A stretch of 64,000 bases of DNA, from NCBI GenBank assembly GCA_037176705.1, contig CM073889.1, forward strand, positions 58,459,596 to 58,523,595. Direction: 5' to 3'. The notes beneath the pieces were generated by a model. That model had not been told where the DNA came from. It worked only from the letters and a program-made list of their open reading frames with translations, and searched no databases. The DNA is from Molossus alvarezi. Lineage: Eukaryota; Chordata; Mammalia; Chiroptera; Molossidae. Each line of letters opens with the position of its first letter. Position 1 is the first letter of the stretch. Shown one piece after another: positions 11,030 to 21,187 of the stretch. Made by a program: the position numbers and the translations under genes.

Positions 11030-11935
11030 TTCAGCATTTCTTGCAGTGCTGGTTTGGTAGTGGTAAATTCCTTTAGTTATTTATTTTCCTTGATACTCTC
11101 TATGTCACCTTCAATTTTGAATGATAGCTTTGCTGGATAGAGTAGTCTTGGATTCAGACCCTTGCCTTGCATTTCTTTGTACACTTCATGCCACTCTCTT
11201 CTGCCCTGCATCGTTTCCATTGAGACATCAGCTGACAGTTTAATGGGAGCTCCCTTGTAGGTAATTTTCTGTCTCTATCTTGCTTCCTTCAAAATTCCTT
11301 TTGTCTTTAATGTTTTCCATTTTTATTATGACGTGTCTCGCTGTGGGTCCTCTGGGGTTCATCTTGCTTGGGACTCTCTGTGTTTCCTGTACTTGACTTT
11401 TTCCTTCACCAGTTTAGGGAAGTTTTCTGTCAGTATTTCTTCAGACAGGTTCTCTATTCCTTTCTCTGATTCTTTTCCTTCCAGTACCCCTATAATACAA
11501 ATGTTGTTATGTTTTATATTGTCCCACAGCTTCCTTAAACTCTCCTCCTGCTTTTTAAACTTTTTTTCCATTTGCTGCTCTATTTGGGTGTTTTTCTCTA
11601 CCTTATATTCTAATTCACTGATTCAGTCTTCAGTCTACTGTTGAACCCTTCTAAGGTATTTTTCATATCAGCTATATCATTCTTTATTTCCTCTTGATTT
11701 TTATGCATAGCTTCTATCTCTTTATGTGTAGATCTTACTCTTTTTCTAAGCTGAAGTAATTCCCAGTGAGCTCTTCATAATTCTTACTAAGTTGCTTGTA
11801 GTTCTCACCAAATTGTTTGAGCACCCTTAAAATCATTGCTTTGAATTTGTTATCTGACAAGTTGCTATTTTCCATTTTCTGTAATTTTCCGGTGATTCTT
11901 CTTTTTCTTTTGAGTGTTGTTTTTTGTCTCCCCAT
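11030..11935 (-). pseudogene. L1 ORF1 relic
   Basis: The start codon complement is at 11933-11935. A readable block at 11359-11571 encodes a segment with LRKLWDNIKHNNICIIGVLE, the conserved L1 ORF1p region between coiled coil and RNA-recognition fold. An upstream block at 11735-11935 contains coiled-coil-like sequence. Stops and frameshifts separate the blocks. Confidence 0.8.
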
Positions 11936-12189
11936 TTTAGCTGTCTGGTACCTCTAGACCCAGTGAGGGATATTTGGATGTGTAGGCAGCTCACTGTATA
12001 TCAAATAAGGGTGTTGTGCCTCCCAGACTGTTCTGTTGCGTGTCACATCCTGCCTGCGGTGGATCCTGGAGGATTGACTACTGGGGGCTGGTTTTGGTGT
12101 GTCCTAGTAGGTGCTACTGCTGGATTGCCTGGGGCCCTCTGAAGTTGTGTTTCCCACTGGTCATTGGTGCCACTTGTAGCTGTATTGCT

Positions 12190-12435
12190 CAGGCCCTGCT
12201 GGAGCCACACTCCCAGCCCTCACTGTGGGCAGCTGGGTTGCACAGGCATCTTGGAGCCCCAGCTCCCCACTGTTTTCGTGGGCCGCTGGGTCACACAGGT
12301 CCCTCTGGAGCCCCGGCTCCCCACCCATCCTATGGGCAGTTGGGTCACACAGGTCCCTGTGGAGCCCTGGCTCCCTATTGCTCTTGTGGGTACCTTTGTA
12401 GCACAGGCACCTGTGGAAATCCAGGTCCCATGACA
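12190..12435 (-). repeat. 54-bp tandem repeat in L1 5'UTR, about 4.5 units
   Basis: The anchor ggagcc (or ggaaat) recurs at 12201, 12253, 12307, 12361 and 12415, a spacing of 52, 54, 54 and 54 bp. Each unit carries a gctccc stretch and a gggtcacacaggt stretch. The units differ at many positions, so the array is old. It is unrelated in sequence to the 131-bp monomers at 20.1-21.0 kb. Confidence 0.85.
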
Positions 12436-12473
12436 GCAGTCAGGGGCGCTGCTGCTCTCGGTTTTTAAAGGAA

Positions 12474-12535
12474 GGGAGGGAGGGAGGGAGGGAGGGAGGG
12501 AGGGAGGGAGGGAGGGAGGGAAGGAGGAAAGAAAC
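12474..12535. repeat. (GGGA)n microsatellite
   Basis: About 60 bp of near-perfect GGGA units lie within the 5'UTR of the antisense L1, between the 54-bp repeats and the 5' end segment. Confidence 0.95.
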
Positions 12536-12950
12536 TTGTTTCTTTATATCCAACCGGTTCTGGTCTCCTTGGTGGCCAGAAGCCCTGCTACTTTTCAGAG
12601 CTAGATATTACATGGCTACTGTTTTCAGCTCTGGTGCTCCAGGCTGGGAAGCCTAGCCTAGGATGGGCCCTCAATCCTCTTTGCAACTAATTCCCTTCCC
12701 CATGCAGCCAGGAGATTTCTCCTCTCTAGTCTCCTGCCACCCGTGGAAGCTGAGCCAGCCTCTCTTGTGATCTTGCTCTTCCCACCAGTGTCCAGATGGT
12801 TTCTGTTCTTCCTTTTTATAAGTCTCCTCCTCAGCTAGACTGCAGATGGTAATTCGGGGTGAATGTTACCCGTTTTAGTTTTATTTCTAGTCCGGCCCTG
12901 GGAGAAGTTGCAAGAAAGGTCTGTCTATTCAGTCATCTTCTCCAACAATT

Positions 12951-14371
12951 CTAATTTAAATTGCTGATTTGGATGCCATCATTTCTTTTGTAAACTATAA
13001 TTTATAGTTTTAGCAAAAACTATACATTTATGTTTTATATACTCTTATACACATTATTTTGGTTAAAAAAGGAAATGTAGAGTCAACAAAGTAAAAATAT
13101 ATTAGAAAAAAAACTCTTGATAATCTTTTCTTAGATTATTTTGAATTTTCTTTGCACATATTCATATTATTTGTGAATAATAACAGTTTTGTTTCTTCTT
13201 TTCCACCGTCGTCTTCATTACTTCTTTTTCTTGCACAAGTACACTAACTAGGACCTCCAGTACAGTGTGAACCAGAAATTGCCATGGCAGCCATTCTTGT
13301 CTTGTTCTCAATATCAAAGGAAAGTTTTCAGTGTTTTATTATATAAGAATAATATTTTCTGTAGGGTTTTGGTACATATTCTTAATCAAATTAAAGAAAT
13401 TCTTTTCTGTTTCCTGTTTGCTAAGGGATTTTGGTTATGTGGGTGTTTTTTAAAAATCATGAGTGTATGAGTTCTGTTGTAACAGTTCCTTTTGTAGCCG
13501 TCTAAGATCAAGATTTTTTTCTTTAATTTGTTAATGTGTTGAATTATATTGATTTTCTAATCTCAGTTGACTTTTTATTCCTGATATAAACCTGACTTGG
13601 TAAAGGTCCTATTTATATACTGTTCGATTCGATTATTTAGAGTTTTTGCATTATATTCATGAATCATATTGGCTAATAATTTCCTTTTATATATTGAACT
13701 TTTCAGATTTTGGTACCAAGATTATTCTAACTCTGGAAGGATTGATGTAGTATTAGAACTTTCTTTGTATGTTTGATAGAATTCACTGATGCAACCATCT
13801 GAGTCTAGAATGTTTTATGGATATGTATATTTGACCACTGATTTGCTTTTTTAACAGTCAAAGGACATTTAAGGTCTTCTGTTTTCTTCTTGAGTTACTT
13901 TTGATTAATTACAGTTTCCTAAGAATTAGTCCATTTCATCTAACTTCTATATTCTAACAAATATATTGGTATAAAGTTCACAATATATAAATTTGTAAAT
14001 TGCTTAATTTTGTAATGAGGTATAATTTACATGTAGTGAAATGCACAGATCTTAGATGTACAGTTCAATCAGTTTGACAAATGTACATGTTTGTGTAATC
14101 TACACTCCTTTGAAGGTAAGAAAACATTTCTGTGAATTTAGAAAGTTCTCGTGTTCTTTCCCACTTCCTGACCCCACGGAACCCTATTCTGATTCTGTCA
14201 CCACAGACTAGTTTTGCATATTCTAGACATCACAGAAATGGAACCATGTGGTAGATACTCCTCGATATCTGGCTTCTTTTATTCAGGATACATCCATGTT
14301 GTTGTGTGTACCATGAGGTCTTTTTTATGTGAATATGCAGTTGTATAACTGTATCATAGTTTATTCATTTT
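12951..14371 (-). mobile_element. Ancient L1M-type LINE-1 remnants, minus strand
   Basis: 13140-13980 resembles heavily diverged antisense ORF2 (cctccagtacagtgtgaacc corresponds to the aagacctccagtac block of younger copies). 13990-14360 has the pattern of an old antisense L1 3' region (aatgaggtataatttacatg, then gaaccatgtggtagatac and catccatgttg). It continues at 21188 beyond the inserted full-length L1. The A/T-rich 12951-13140 is not clearly assigned. Confidence 0.65.
14357..14371. repeat. Target-site duplication, left copy (L1 at 14372-21187)
   Basis: TAGTTTATTCATTTT is identical to 21188-21202. Outside the insertion the host sequence reads straight through as an old L1M (catagtttattcattttcctttggctgg), confirming that this is the insertion point. 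Confidence 0.92.
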
Positions 14372-14609
14372 TTTTTATTGATTAATTTCTGTTACAGATG
14401 ATTCTCCTTTTTTCCCTCACTGATTCCCTCCTCCCCCGCCCCTCCCTGCCCCTTCCCCAGATTGTTGTCCATGTCCACTGTTCATGCATACTTGCGTATA
14501 AGTTCTATGGTTCATCCCTCCCCCACCTCCCCACTCCTTAGGGGATTGCCAGTCTGTACCCCGCTTCCGCGTCTCTGGGACTACCCCATTCCTCAAACTG
14601 TTATATTCA

Positions 14610-17600
14610 TTATATTCCACAAATAAGTGAGATAATATGAAATTTGTCTTTCTCTGTTTGGCTTGTTTCACTTAGGATGATACTTTCCAGGTCCCTCCAT
14701 ATAGTCTCAAAGGATAAGAGAGCTTTCTTTCCTACCGCTGCGTAGTACTCCATTGTGTATATGTACCACAGCCTTTTGATCCATTCGTCTACTGATGGGC
14801 ACTTGGGCTGTTTCCAGATCTTAGCGATTGTAAATAGTGCTGCTACAAAGATGGGGGTACATATATTCCTTCTGATTGGTGTTTCAGACTTCTTAGGGTA
14901 TATTCCTAGAAGTGGGATCACTGGGTCAATGGAAGATCAATTTTTAATTTTTTGAGGTGACACCACATTGTTTTCCATAGTGGCTGCACCAGTCTGCATT
15001 CCCACCAGCAGTGTACTAGAGTCCCCTTTTCTCCACACCCTCGCCAACACTTGTTGTTTGATGATTTGTTGATGGCGGCCATTCTGACAGGTGTGAGGTG
15101 ATACCTCATTGTTGTTTTGATTTGCATCTCTCTGATTATTAGTGATGATGAGCATTTCTTCATATGTTTCTTAGCCATTTGTATGTCCTGTTTGGAGAGG
15201 TGTCTATTTAGTTCCTCTGCCCATTTTTTAATTGGATTCTTTGTCTTCCTTTTGTACAGTTGTATGAGCACTCTATATGTATTGGAAATTAACCCCTTAT
15301 CTGATATATCATTGGCAATGATGCTCTCCCATACAGTGGGGAGCCTTTCCGTTTTGATGATTGTATCTTTCGCTGTGCAGAAGCTTTTGAGTTTGATGTA
15401 GTCCCATGTGTTCATTTTCTCCTTTGTTTCTATTGCCTTAGGTGATGTGTCGGTAAAAATTCTGCTGCGTATGATGTCTGAGATTTTGTTGCCCACAGTC
15501 TCCTCTAGGATTTTTATGGATTCATGAGTTACATTTAAGTCTTTTATCCATTTTGAGTTTATTCTCGTGTAGGGTGTAAGTTGATGGTCTAGTTTCATTT
15601 TTCTGCAAGTAGCTGTCCAATTTACCCAGCACCATTTATTAAAGAGGCTGTCCTTACTCCACTGTATGCTCTTGCCACCTTTGTCAAATATTAATTGAGC
15701 ATATTGCCTTGGGTCCATTTCTGGGTTCTATGTTCTGTTCCACTGGTCTATATACCTGTTCTTGTGCCAGTACCAGGCTGTTTTGATTATAGTGGCTTTG
15801 TAGTATAACCTGAAATCTGGTATTGTGATCCCTCCAACGTTGTTCTTCCTTTTCAAGATTGCTGTGGCTATTGGAGGCCTTTTTTGGTTCCATATGAACT
15901 TTTGAAGTAGTTGTTCTAATTCTGTGAAGTATGCCGTTGGTATTTTGATGGGGATTGCGTTGAATCTATAGATTGCTTTGGGTAATATGGACATTTTAAT
16001 GATGTTAATTCTCCCAATCCATGAACAGGGTATGTGCTTCCATTTGTTTATATCTTGCTCTATTTCTTTTTTCAAATGACCTGTAGTTTTCTGTGAATAG
16101 GTCCTTTTATTTCTTTGGTTAAGTTTATTCCTAGGTATCTTAATTTTTTTGCCGCAATGGTAAATGGGATTGTTTGCTTAGTTTCTCTTTCTGTGAGTTC
16201 ATCATTGGTGTATAAGAATGCCATTGATTTCTTGCCATTGATTTCTTGACGTTAATTTTGTATCTTGCTACTTAGCCAAATTCATTTATTAAGTCTAGTA
16301 AACTTTTGGTGGAGTCTTTGGGGTTTTCTATGTACAGTATCATGTCATCTGCAAATAATGACAATTTCACTTCCTCCTTTCCAGTTTGGATCCCTTTTAT
16401 TTTTTCTTCCTGTCTGATTGCTGTGGCTAAGACTTCCAGTACTATGTTAAATAGGAGTGGCGAAAGTGGGCATCCTTGCCTTGTTCCTGTTCTTAAGGGA
16501 AATGCTTTTAGTTTTTGCCCATTGAGTATGATGTTGGCTGTAGGTCTTTCATATATGGCCTTTATTATGTCTAGATATCCCTCTATTCCCACACTGCTGA
16601 GCATTTTTATCAGAAATGGATGCTGGATTTTGTTGAAGGCTTTTTCAGCATCTATTGATATAATCATGTGGTTTTTATTCTTCATTTTATTTATGTGGTG
16701 TATCACGTTTATTGATTTGCGAATATTGTACTACCCTTGCATCCCTGGGATGAATCCCACTTGGTCATGTTGGATAATTTTTCTGGTGTATTGCTGGATT
16801 CGATTTGCTAGTATTTTGTTCAGGATTTTGGCATCTATGTTCATCAGGGATATTGGCCTGTAGTTTTCTTTCTTTGTAGTGTCTTTTTTCTGGTTTTGGA
16901 ATTAGAATTATGCTGCTTCATAAAACAAGTTTGGAAGTCTTCCTTCTTCTTGAATTTTTTGAAATAGTTTGAGGAGAATGGGTATTAGTTCTTCTTTGAA
17001 TGTTCGGTAAAACTCCCCCGTGAAGCCATCCGGGCCTGGGCTTTTGTTTGCTGGAAGAGTCTTGATTACATCTTCAATTTCTTCTGTTGTTATTGTTCTG
17101 TTCAAGTTTTCAATCTCTTCCTGATCCAGTTTTGGGAGACTGTGTGTTTCTAGAAATTTGTCCATTTCGCTTAGATTTTCGAATTTGTTGCCGTATAATT
17201 GTTCATAGTAGTTGTTAACGATCTTTTGTATTTCTGTGGTGTCAGTTGTTATCTCTCCTCTTTCATTTCTGATTTTATGTATTTGGGTTCTCTCTCTTTG
17301 TTTCTTGGTGAGTCTAGCTAAGGTAACATCAATCTTGTTTATCTTTTCAAAAAACCAGCTCTTTGTTTTATTGATCCTTGAATTGTTTTTTTGGTCTCTA
17401 TGTCATTTATTTCTGCTCTGATCTTTACTATTTTCTTCCTTCTACTTGCTCTGGGGTTTTCTTGTTGTTTACTCTCTAGTTCTTTAAGTTGTGAGGTTAG
17501 GTAGTCTATTAGAGATTTTTCTTCTTTTTTGAGTTAGGCCTGTAGTGCTATGAACTTCCCTCTCAGAACTGCTTTCACTGCATTCCATAGATTTTGTATT

Positions 17601-18443
17601 GTTGTGTCCTCATTTTCATTGGTTTCCAGGAAGTTTTTGATTTCTTCCTTGATCTCCTCGGTGACCCATTAATTGTGTAATAACATTCTATTTAGCTTCC
17701 ATGTGTTAAAATGTCTTTGTATGTTCTTCTTGCAGTTGATTTCCAGTTTCATACCATTGTGGTCTAAGAAGATGCTTGTTATAATTTCAGTCTTCTTGAA
17801 CTTGTAGAGAGTTAGTTTGTGCCCTAACATGTGGTCTGTCTTTGAGAATGTTCCATGTGCACTTGAGAAGAATGTGAATTCTGTAGTGTTGGGGTGTAGT
17901 TCTCTGTAGATATCTATTAAATCCATTTGGTCTGGTGCTTCATTTAGAGTCTCTGTTTCCTTGCTAATTTTTTGTCTAGAGGATCTATCCAGTCATGTGA
18001 GTGGGGTGTTGAAGTCCCCTGCTATGATTGTATTGCTATCAATTTCTCCTTTGAAGTCTTCCAATAGTTTTTTAATATATTTTGGTGCTCCTATATTGGG
18101 TGCATATATGTTTATCAAGGTTATATCTTCCTGTTGGATAGATCCTTTCAATATTACGTAGTGGCCTTCTTTGTCTCTTTTATGGCCTTCAATCTGAATT
18201 CTATTTTATCAGATATAAGTATTGCTACCCCAGCTTTTTTTCTTTTCCATTTGCTTGAAACATTTTTTTCCATCCCTTCACTTTCAATCTACGTGAGTCT
18301 TTTGTTGTGAGGTGGGTCTCTTGTAAACAACATATAGATGAGTCATGCTTTCTTATCCAATCAGCTACTCTGTGTCTTTTTATGGGAGCATACAGTCTAT
18401 TTATATTTAAGGTGGTTATTGATATGTACTTATTTATTGCCAT
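14610..18443 (-). pseudogene. L1 ORF2, frameshifted (endonuclease-reverse transcriptase-Cys-rich end)
   Basis: The start codon complement at 18441-18443 opens a TTLNINRLYAPIKRHRVADW endonuclease N-terminus. The stop is at 14610-14612. The 3834-nt span (1278 codons) matches the usual mammalian ORF2 length. The catalytic [10 protein letters not shown] motif of the reverse transcriptase lies in the block 16272-16706. The C-terminal cysteine-histidine region ([18 protein letters not shown]) lies in the long open block 14918-15718. The frame is broken into at least six blocks (18225, 17669-17926, 16908-17165, 16272-16706, 15728-16075, 14918-15718, 14610-14921). Mostly these are small indels, so the protein is not made intact. 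Confidence 0.92.
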
Positions 18444-18488
18444 TTTTGTTTAGTGTGTTTCTATTTTCCTTCCAATTTCTCCTGGTAA

Positions 18489-19392
18489 TTACAGCATTCC
18501 TTTTAACATTTCTTGCAGTGCTGGTTTAGTGCTAATGTATTCCCTTAGCCTTTTTATGTCTGAAAATCTCTTTATTTGACCTTCTATTTTGAATGCTAGC
18601 CTTGCTGGGTAGAGTAGTCTTGGATTCAGATCCTTGTTTTTCATGACCTTGATTACTTCATGCCATTCCCTTCTAGCCTGTAGTGTTTCTTGTGAAAAGT
18701 CAGCTGAGAGCCTTATGGGGTTTCCTTTGTAGGTAACCTGTTGCTTATCTCTTGCTGCTTTTCGGGTTCTCTCTTTGTCTTTAATTTTTGGCAGTTTGAT
18801 TACTATGTGTCTTGGTGTGGGCCTGTTTGGGTTCTTCTTACTTGGGGCTCTCTGAGCTTCTTGAACTTGAATGCCTTCTTCCTTCACCAAATTAGGGAAG
18901 TTTTCTGTCACTATTTCTTTGAATATATTCTCTAGCCCTCGCTTACTTTCTTCTGCTTCAGGGACTCCTATGATGCGAATATTATTCCGTTTCCAGTTGT
19001 CCCACAGTTCTCTTAAGCTCTCTTCCTGTTTTTTAATCGATTTTTTCCTTTTGGTTTTCTGATTGGTTGATTTCTTCTAGCCTGTCTTCTAATTCACTGA
19101 TCCGGTCCTCAGCTTCCCCTACTCTGCTTTTCAGACCTTCCAATGTGTTTTTCATTTCTGATATGTCATTCTTCATTTCTTCCTGTTGGTTTTTCATTTC
19201 CATCTGGTTTATTTTCAGCATTTCTATGTCTTTACTCATGTTGCTCATGTCCTTACACATGCTGTTGAGCTTCCGCAACATCATGGCTCTAAATTCTAGT
19301 TCTGTTAACTTGCTTAACTGCACCTCATTTATTTCATCTTCTGTAGAGTACTCTTGTTCTTTCATTTGGCTTTTCTTTCTGTTTCTCACCAT
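18489..19392 (-). pseudogene. L1 ORF1, one obvious frameshift
   Basis: The start codon complement is at 19390-19392 and the stop complement at 18489-18491, about 300 codons. The first open block (to 19033) reads a charged N-terminus followed by a coiled coil with heptads such as LKSRVGEAEDRISELEDRLE. The second block (18489-18911) reads the RNA-binding and C-terminal part (RPTPRHIVIKLPKIKDKER, then ADFSQETLQARREWHEVIK). The frame changes near 19030 in a T-rich run. Between 18911 and 19030 the expected residues are readable in the shifted frame. ORF1p normally trimerises and coats L1 RNA. Confidence 0.9.
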
Positions 19393-21187
19393 TTTGGTTA
19401 TCACAGTGGGCTTTGGAGTCTGCCAAGTTTTCCCAGTGGGTGTTGGTGTTCTGCTGTTTGTGGCTCCCTCTCCTGGGTTTGGATGCACCAGTGAGGACCC
19501 ACTTTAAACACTACCGTCAAGTCTTAGCCTTTCTGGTTAGTGTTGCAAGCCCAGGGAATGGTAGTTATCCTCTAGCTTTTTTTTTTGCCTGGAGGCTATT
19601 AGTAGAGGTCACCTGCAGACCCTTGGTGTCTGAGTTGCCTGGAAAACTCCCTCAGGTGCTCAGTGTATGAGGATTTCTTGAGAGTGAGGCAAGTGTTCGT
19701 TGTTAATGGGCCTCAATTAGCATTTCAATGGCCACCAGGTGGGGTTGAATCTCTGAGGGAGGGGCCACCACCTCTCCCCAGGGCCCTGAGAAAAAGTAAA
19801 ATGACCACAGTCCTGCGTGGCTGCACTCAGCGAAAGCTCTTAGCACCCTCCAAAACCCGAGTGTCCCCACACAGTTCCAGTCCAGTCTGCCCTCCTTCCG
19901 CGGGATCCCAAGGTGAGTGGCTGCTGCCAATTTAGCCTCTGTCCGGACTCTGCGTCCTGGAGCCACCTGGGACTTTTAACCCGAGGGCGCTTCTTCCAGC
20001 CAAGGGCGGCTGCGGCTGTGGCACCAGCTGAGAGGGTTGCACTCAGCAGAAGCCTCAGGATGAGCCGCGGTAGCGGGACACTGTAGAGGTGGCAGTATCG
20101 TCTAGCACAGTCTCCTGGTCCACGCGAGTTCGCGTGGCGCCCGCTGAGGGCTTAGCACTCAGAGTTCGCAGGACTCAGCCTTGGTAGCAGAATCCCGCCA
20201 AGTGCCCTGTTCTCCAGGAGTCTGTGTGGCTCCAGCCAAGAGCTTAGCAGGCTACAGCGTTCCCAGGGCCCATGCAGGGTGGCAGTGGAGGCGGTGGGAG
20301 TAATTTCCCGCCGAGTTGCCTGGTCCCGCCGAGTCCCCTGGTGCCCGCGAGTCTCTGTGGCTCCAGCCGAGAGCTTAGCAGGCTACAGCGTTCCCAGGGC
20401 CCATGCAAGGTGGCAAGGGAGGTGGTAGGATTAACTTCCCGCCGAGTTCCCTGGCCCCCCCTGGTCTTCGGGAGACTGTGCGGCTCCAGCCGAGAGCTTA
20501 GCAGGCTACAGAGTTCCCAGGGCCCATGCAGGGTGGCAAGGGAGACGGTAGGATTAACTTCCCGCCGAGTTCCCTGGTCCCGCCGAGTTCCCTGGGGCCC
20601 TCATGTCTGTGCGGCTCCAGCGGAGAGTTTAGCAGGCTACAGAGTTCCCAGGGCCCATGCAGGGTGGCAAGGGAGGCAGTAGGAGTAACTTCCAGCCGAG
20701 TTCCCTGGCCCCGCCGAGTCCCCTGGTCTTTGGGAGACTGTGCGGCTCCAACCGAGAGCTTAGCAGGCTACAGAGTTCCCAGGGCCCATGCAGGGTGGGA
20801 AGGGAGGCGGTAGGAGTAACTTCCTGCCGAGTTCCCTGGTCCCACCGAGTTCCCTGGGGCCCGCGAGTCTGTGCGGCTCCAGCGGAGAGTTTAGCCAGCT
20901 CCAGAGTTCCCAGGGCCCATGCAGGGTGGGAAGGGAGGCGGTAGCAGTAACTTCCAGCCGAGTTCCCCGGCCCCTGCCCAGGCCGCTGCGGACCCTGGGC
21001 TCTCGGTCCCCTCTCGCGTCCTCGCAAGCCTACCAGGATTGAGTGGGTTTTTCTGGTTAAGTGGTCCTCCAAGATGTCTTTTGGCTGCCCTTTCCTGACG
21101 ATTTGCCTTTATTTTCGTTGTAAATCCAGTTTGGTCTTGGGAGATGGTCTGTGTCGCTCCATTCACTTCGCCGCCATTTTCTAGGTC
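19393..21187 (-). promoter_or_regulatory. L1 5'UTR/promoter region, GC- and CpG-rich
   Basis: It starts at the minus-strand motif AAAATGGCGGCGAAGTGAATG near 21180 and ends at the ORF1 start. The two flanks (19393-19985 and about 21000-21187) align with the short 5'UTRs at 10034-10848 and 60575-61393. The middle, about 1 kb, is extra and contains the tandem monomers. Many CpG dinucleotides remain in 19970-21030, unlike the surrounding A/T-rich DNA. Promoter activity is inferred from L1 biology. Confidence 0.8.
20140..20975 (-). repeat. Tandem 131-bp monomers in L1 5'UTR (about six units)
   Basis: The anchor catgca(g/a)ggtggcaagg-like block recurs at 20271, 20402, 20525, 20656, 20787 and 20918, with spacings of 131, 123, 131, 131 and 131 bp. 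Each unit contains gagttccctgg, a ctgtgcggctcc block, agagcttagcaggctac and agttcccagggccc. Adjacent units are about 90 percent alike by eye. Partial units flank the array. The layout resembles the promoter monomers of mouse L1, but the sequence is not one I recognise. Confidence 0.9.

Larger units (their letters stand above)
10849..12950 (-). mobile_element. LINE-1 5' half of an older subfamily, minus strand
   Basis: It holds about 110 bp of the ORF2 start (10849-10961, encoding a TLNVNGLNAPIKRHKVADW segment typical of the L1 endonuclease N-terminus), an ORF1 relic and a long 5'UTR. The 5'UTR has 54-bp tandem repeats and ends near 12946 with ttggagaagatgactgaatag. The ORF2 body is absent because another L1 5' end joins at 10848. 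ORF1 is closest to the element at 1-2408. Confidence 0.8.
14372..21187 (-). mobile_element. Full-length LINE-1 (6.8 kb), minus strand, with monomeric 5'UTR
   Basis: All parts are present in order on the minus strand: 5'UTR 21187-19393 (about 1.8 kb), ORF1 19392-18489, 45-bp spacer, ORF2 18443-14610, 3'UTR to about 14376, and a short A-rich tail. A perfect 15-bp target duplication flanks it. Both ORFs are nearly full-length but carry frameshifts, so this copy cannot make intact proteins. The 5' half is CpG-rich, and retained CpGs suggest a fairly recent insertion. It inserted into an older L1M, antisense to the TXNRD3 exons downstream. Confidence 0.95.

Noticed and set aside
14918..15718. A 266-codon open frame as a host gene.
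   Set aside because: It is the C-terminal block of L1 ORF2 within a fully delimited L1 insertion.
20140..20975. Regularly spaced repeats that might suggest a CRISPR array or satellite.
   Set aside because: The units are contiguous 131-bp monomers with no unique spacers, and they sit precisely in an L1 5'UTR.
20272..21072. Overlapping open frames of 84-147 codons on both strands in the GC-rich 20.2-21.1 kb segment.
   Set aside because: They repeat with the 131-bp monomer in every frame and have no conserved protein motif. They are products of low stop-codon density in the L1 5'UTR.
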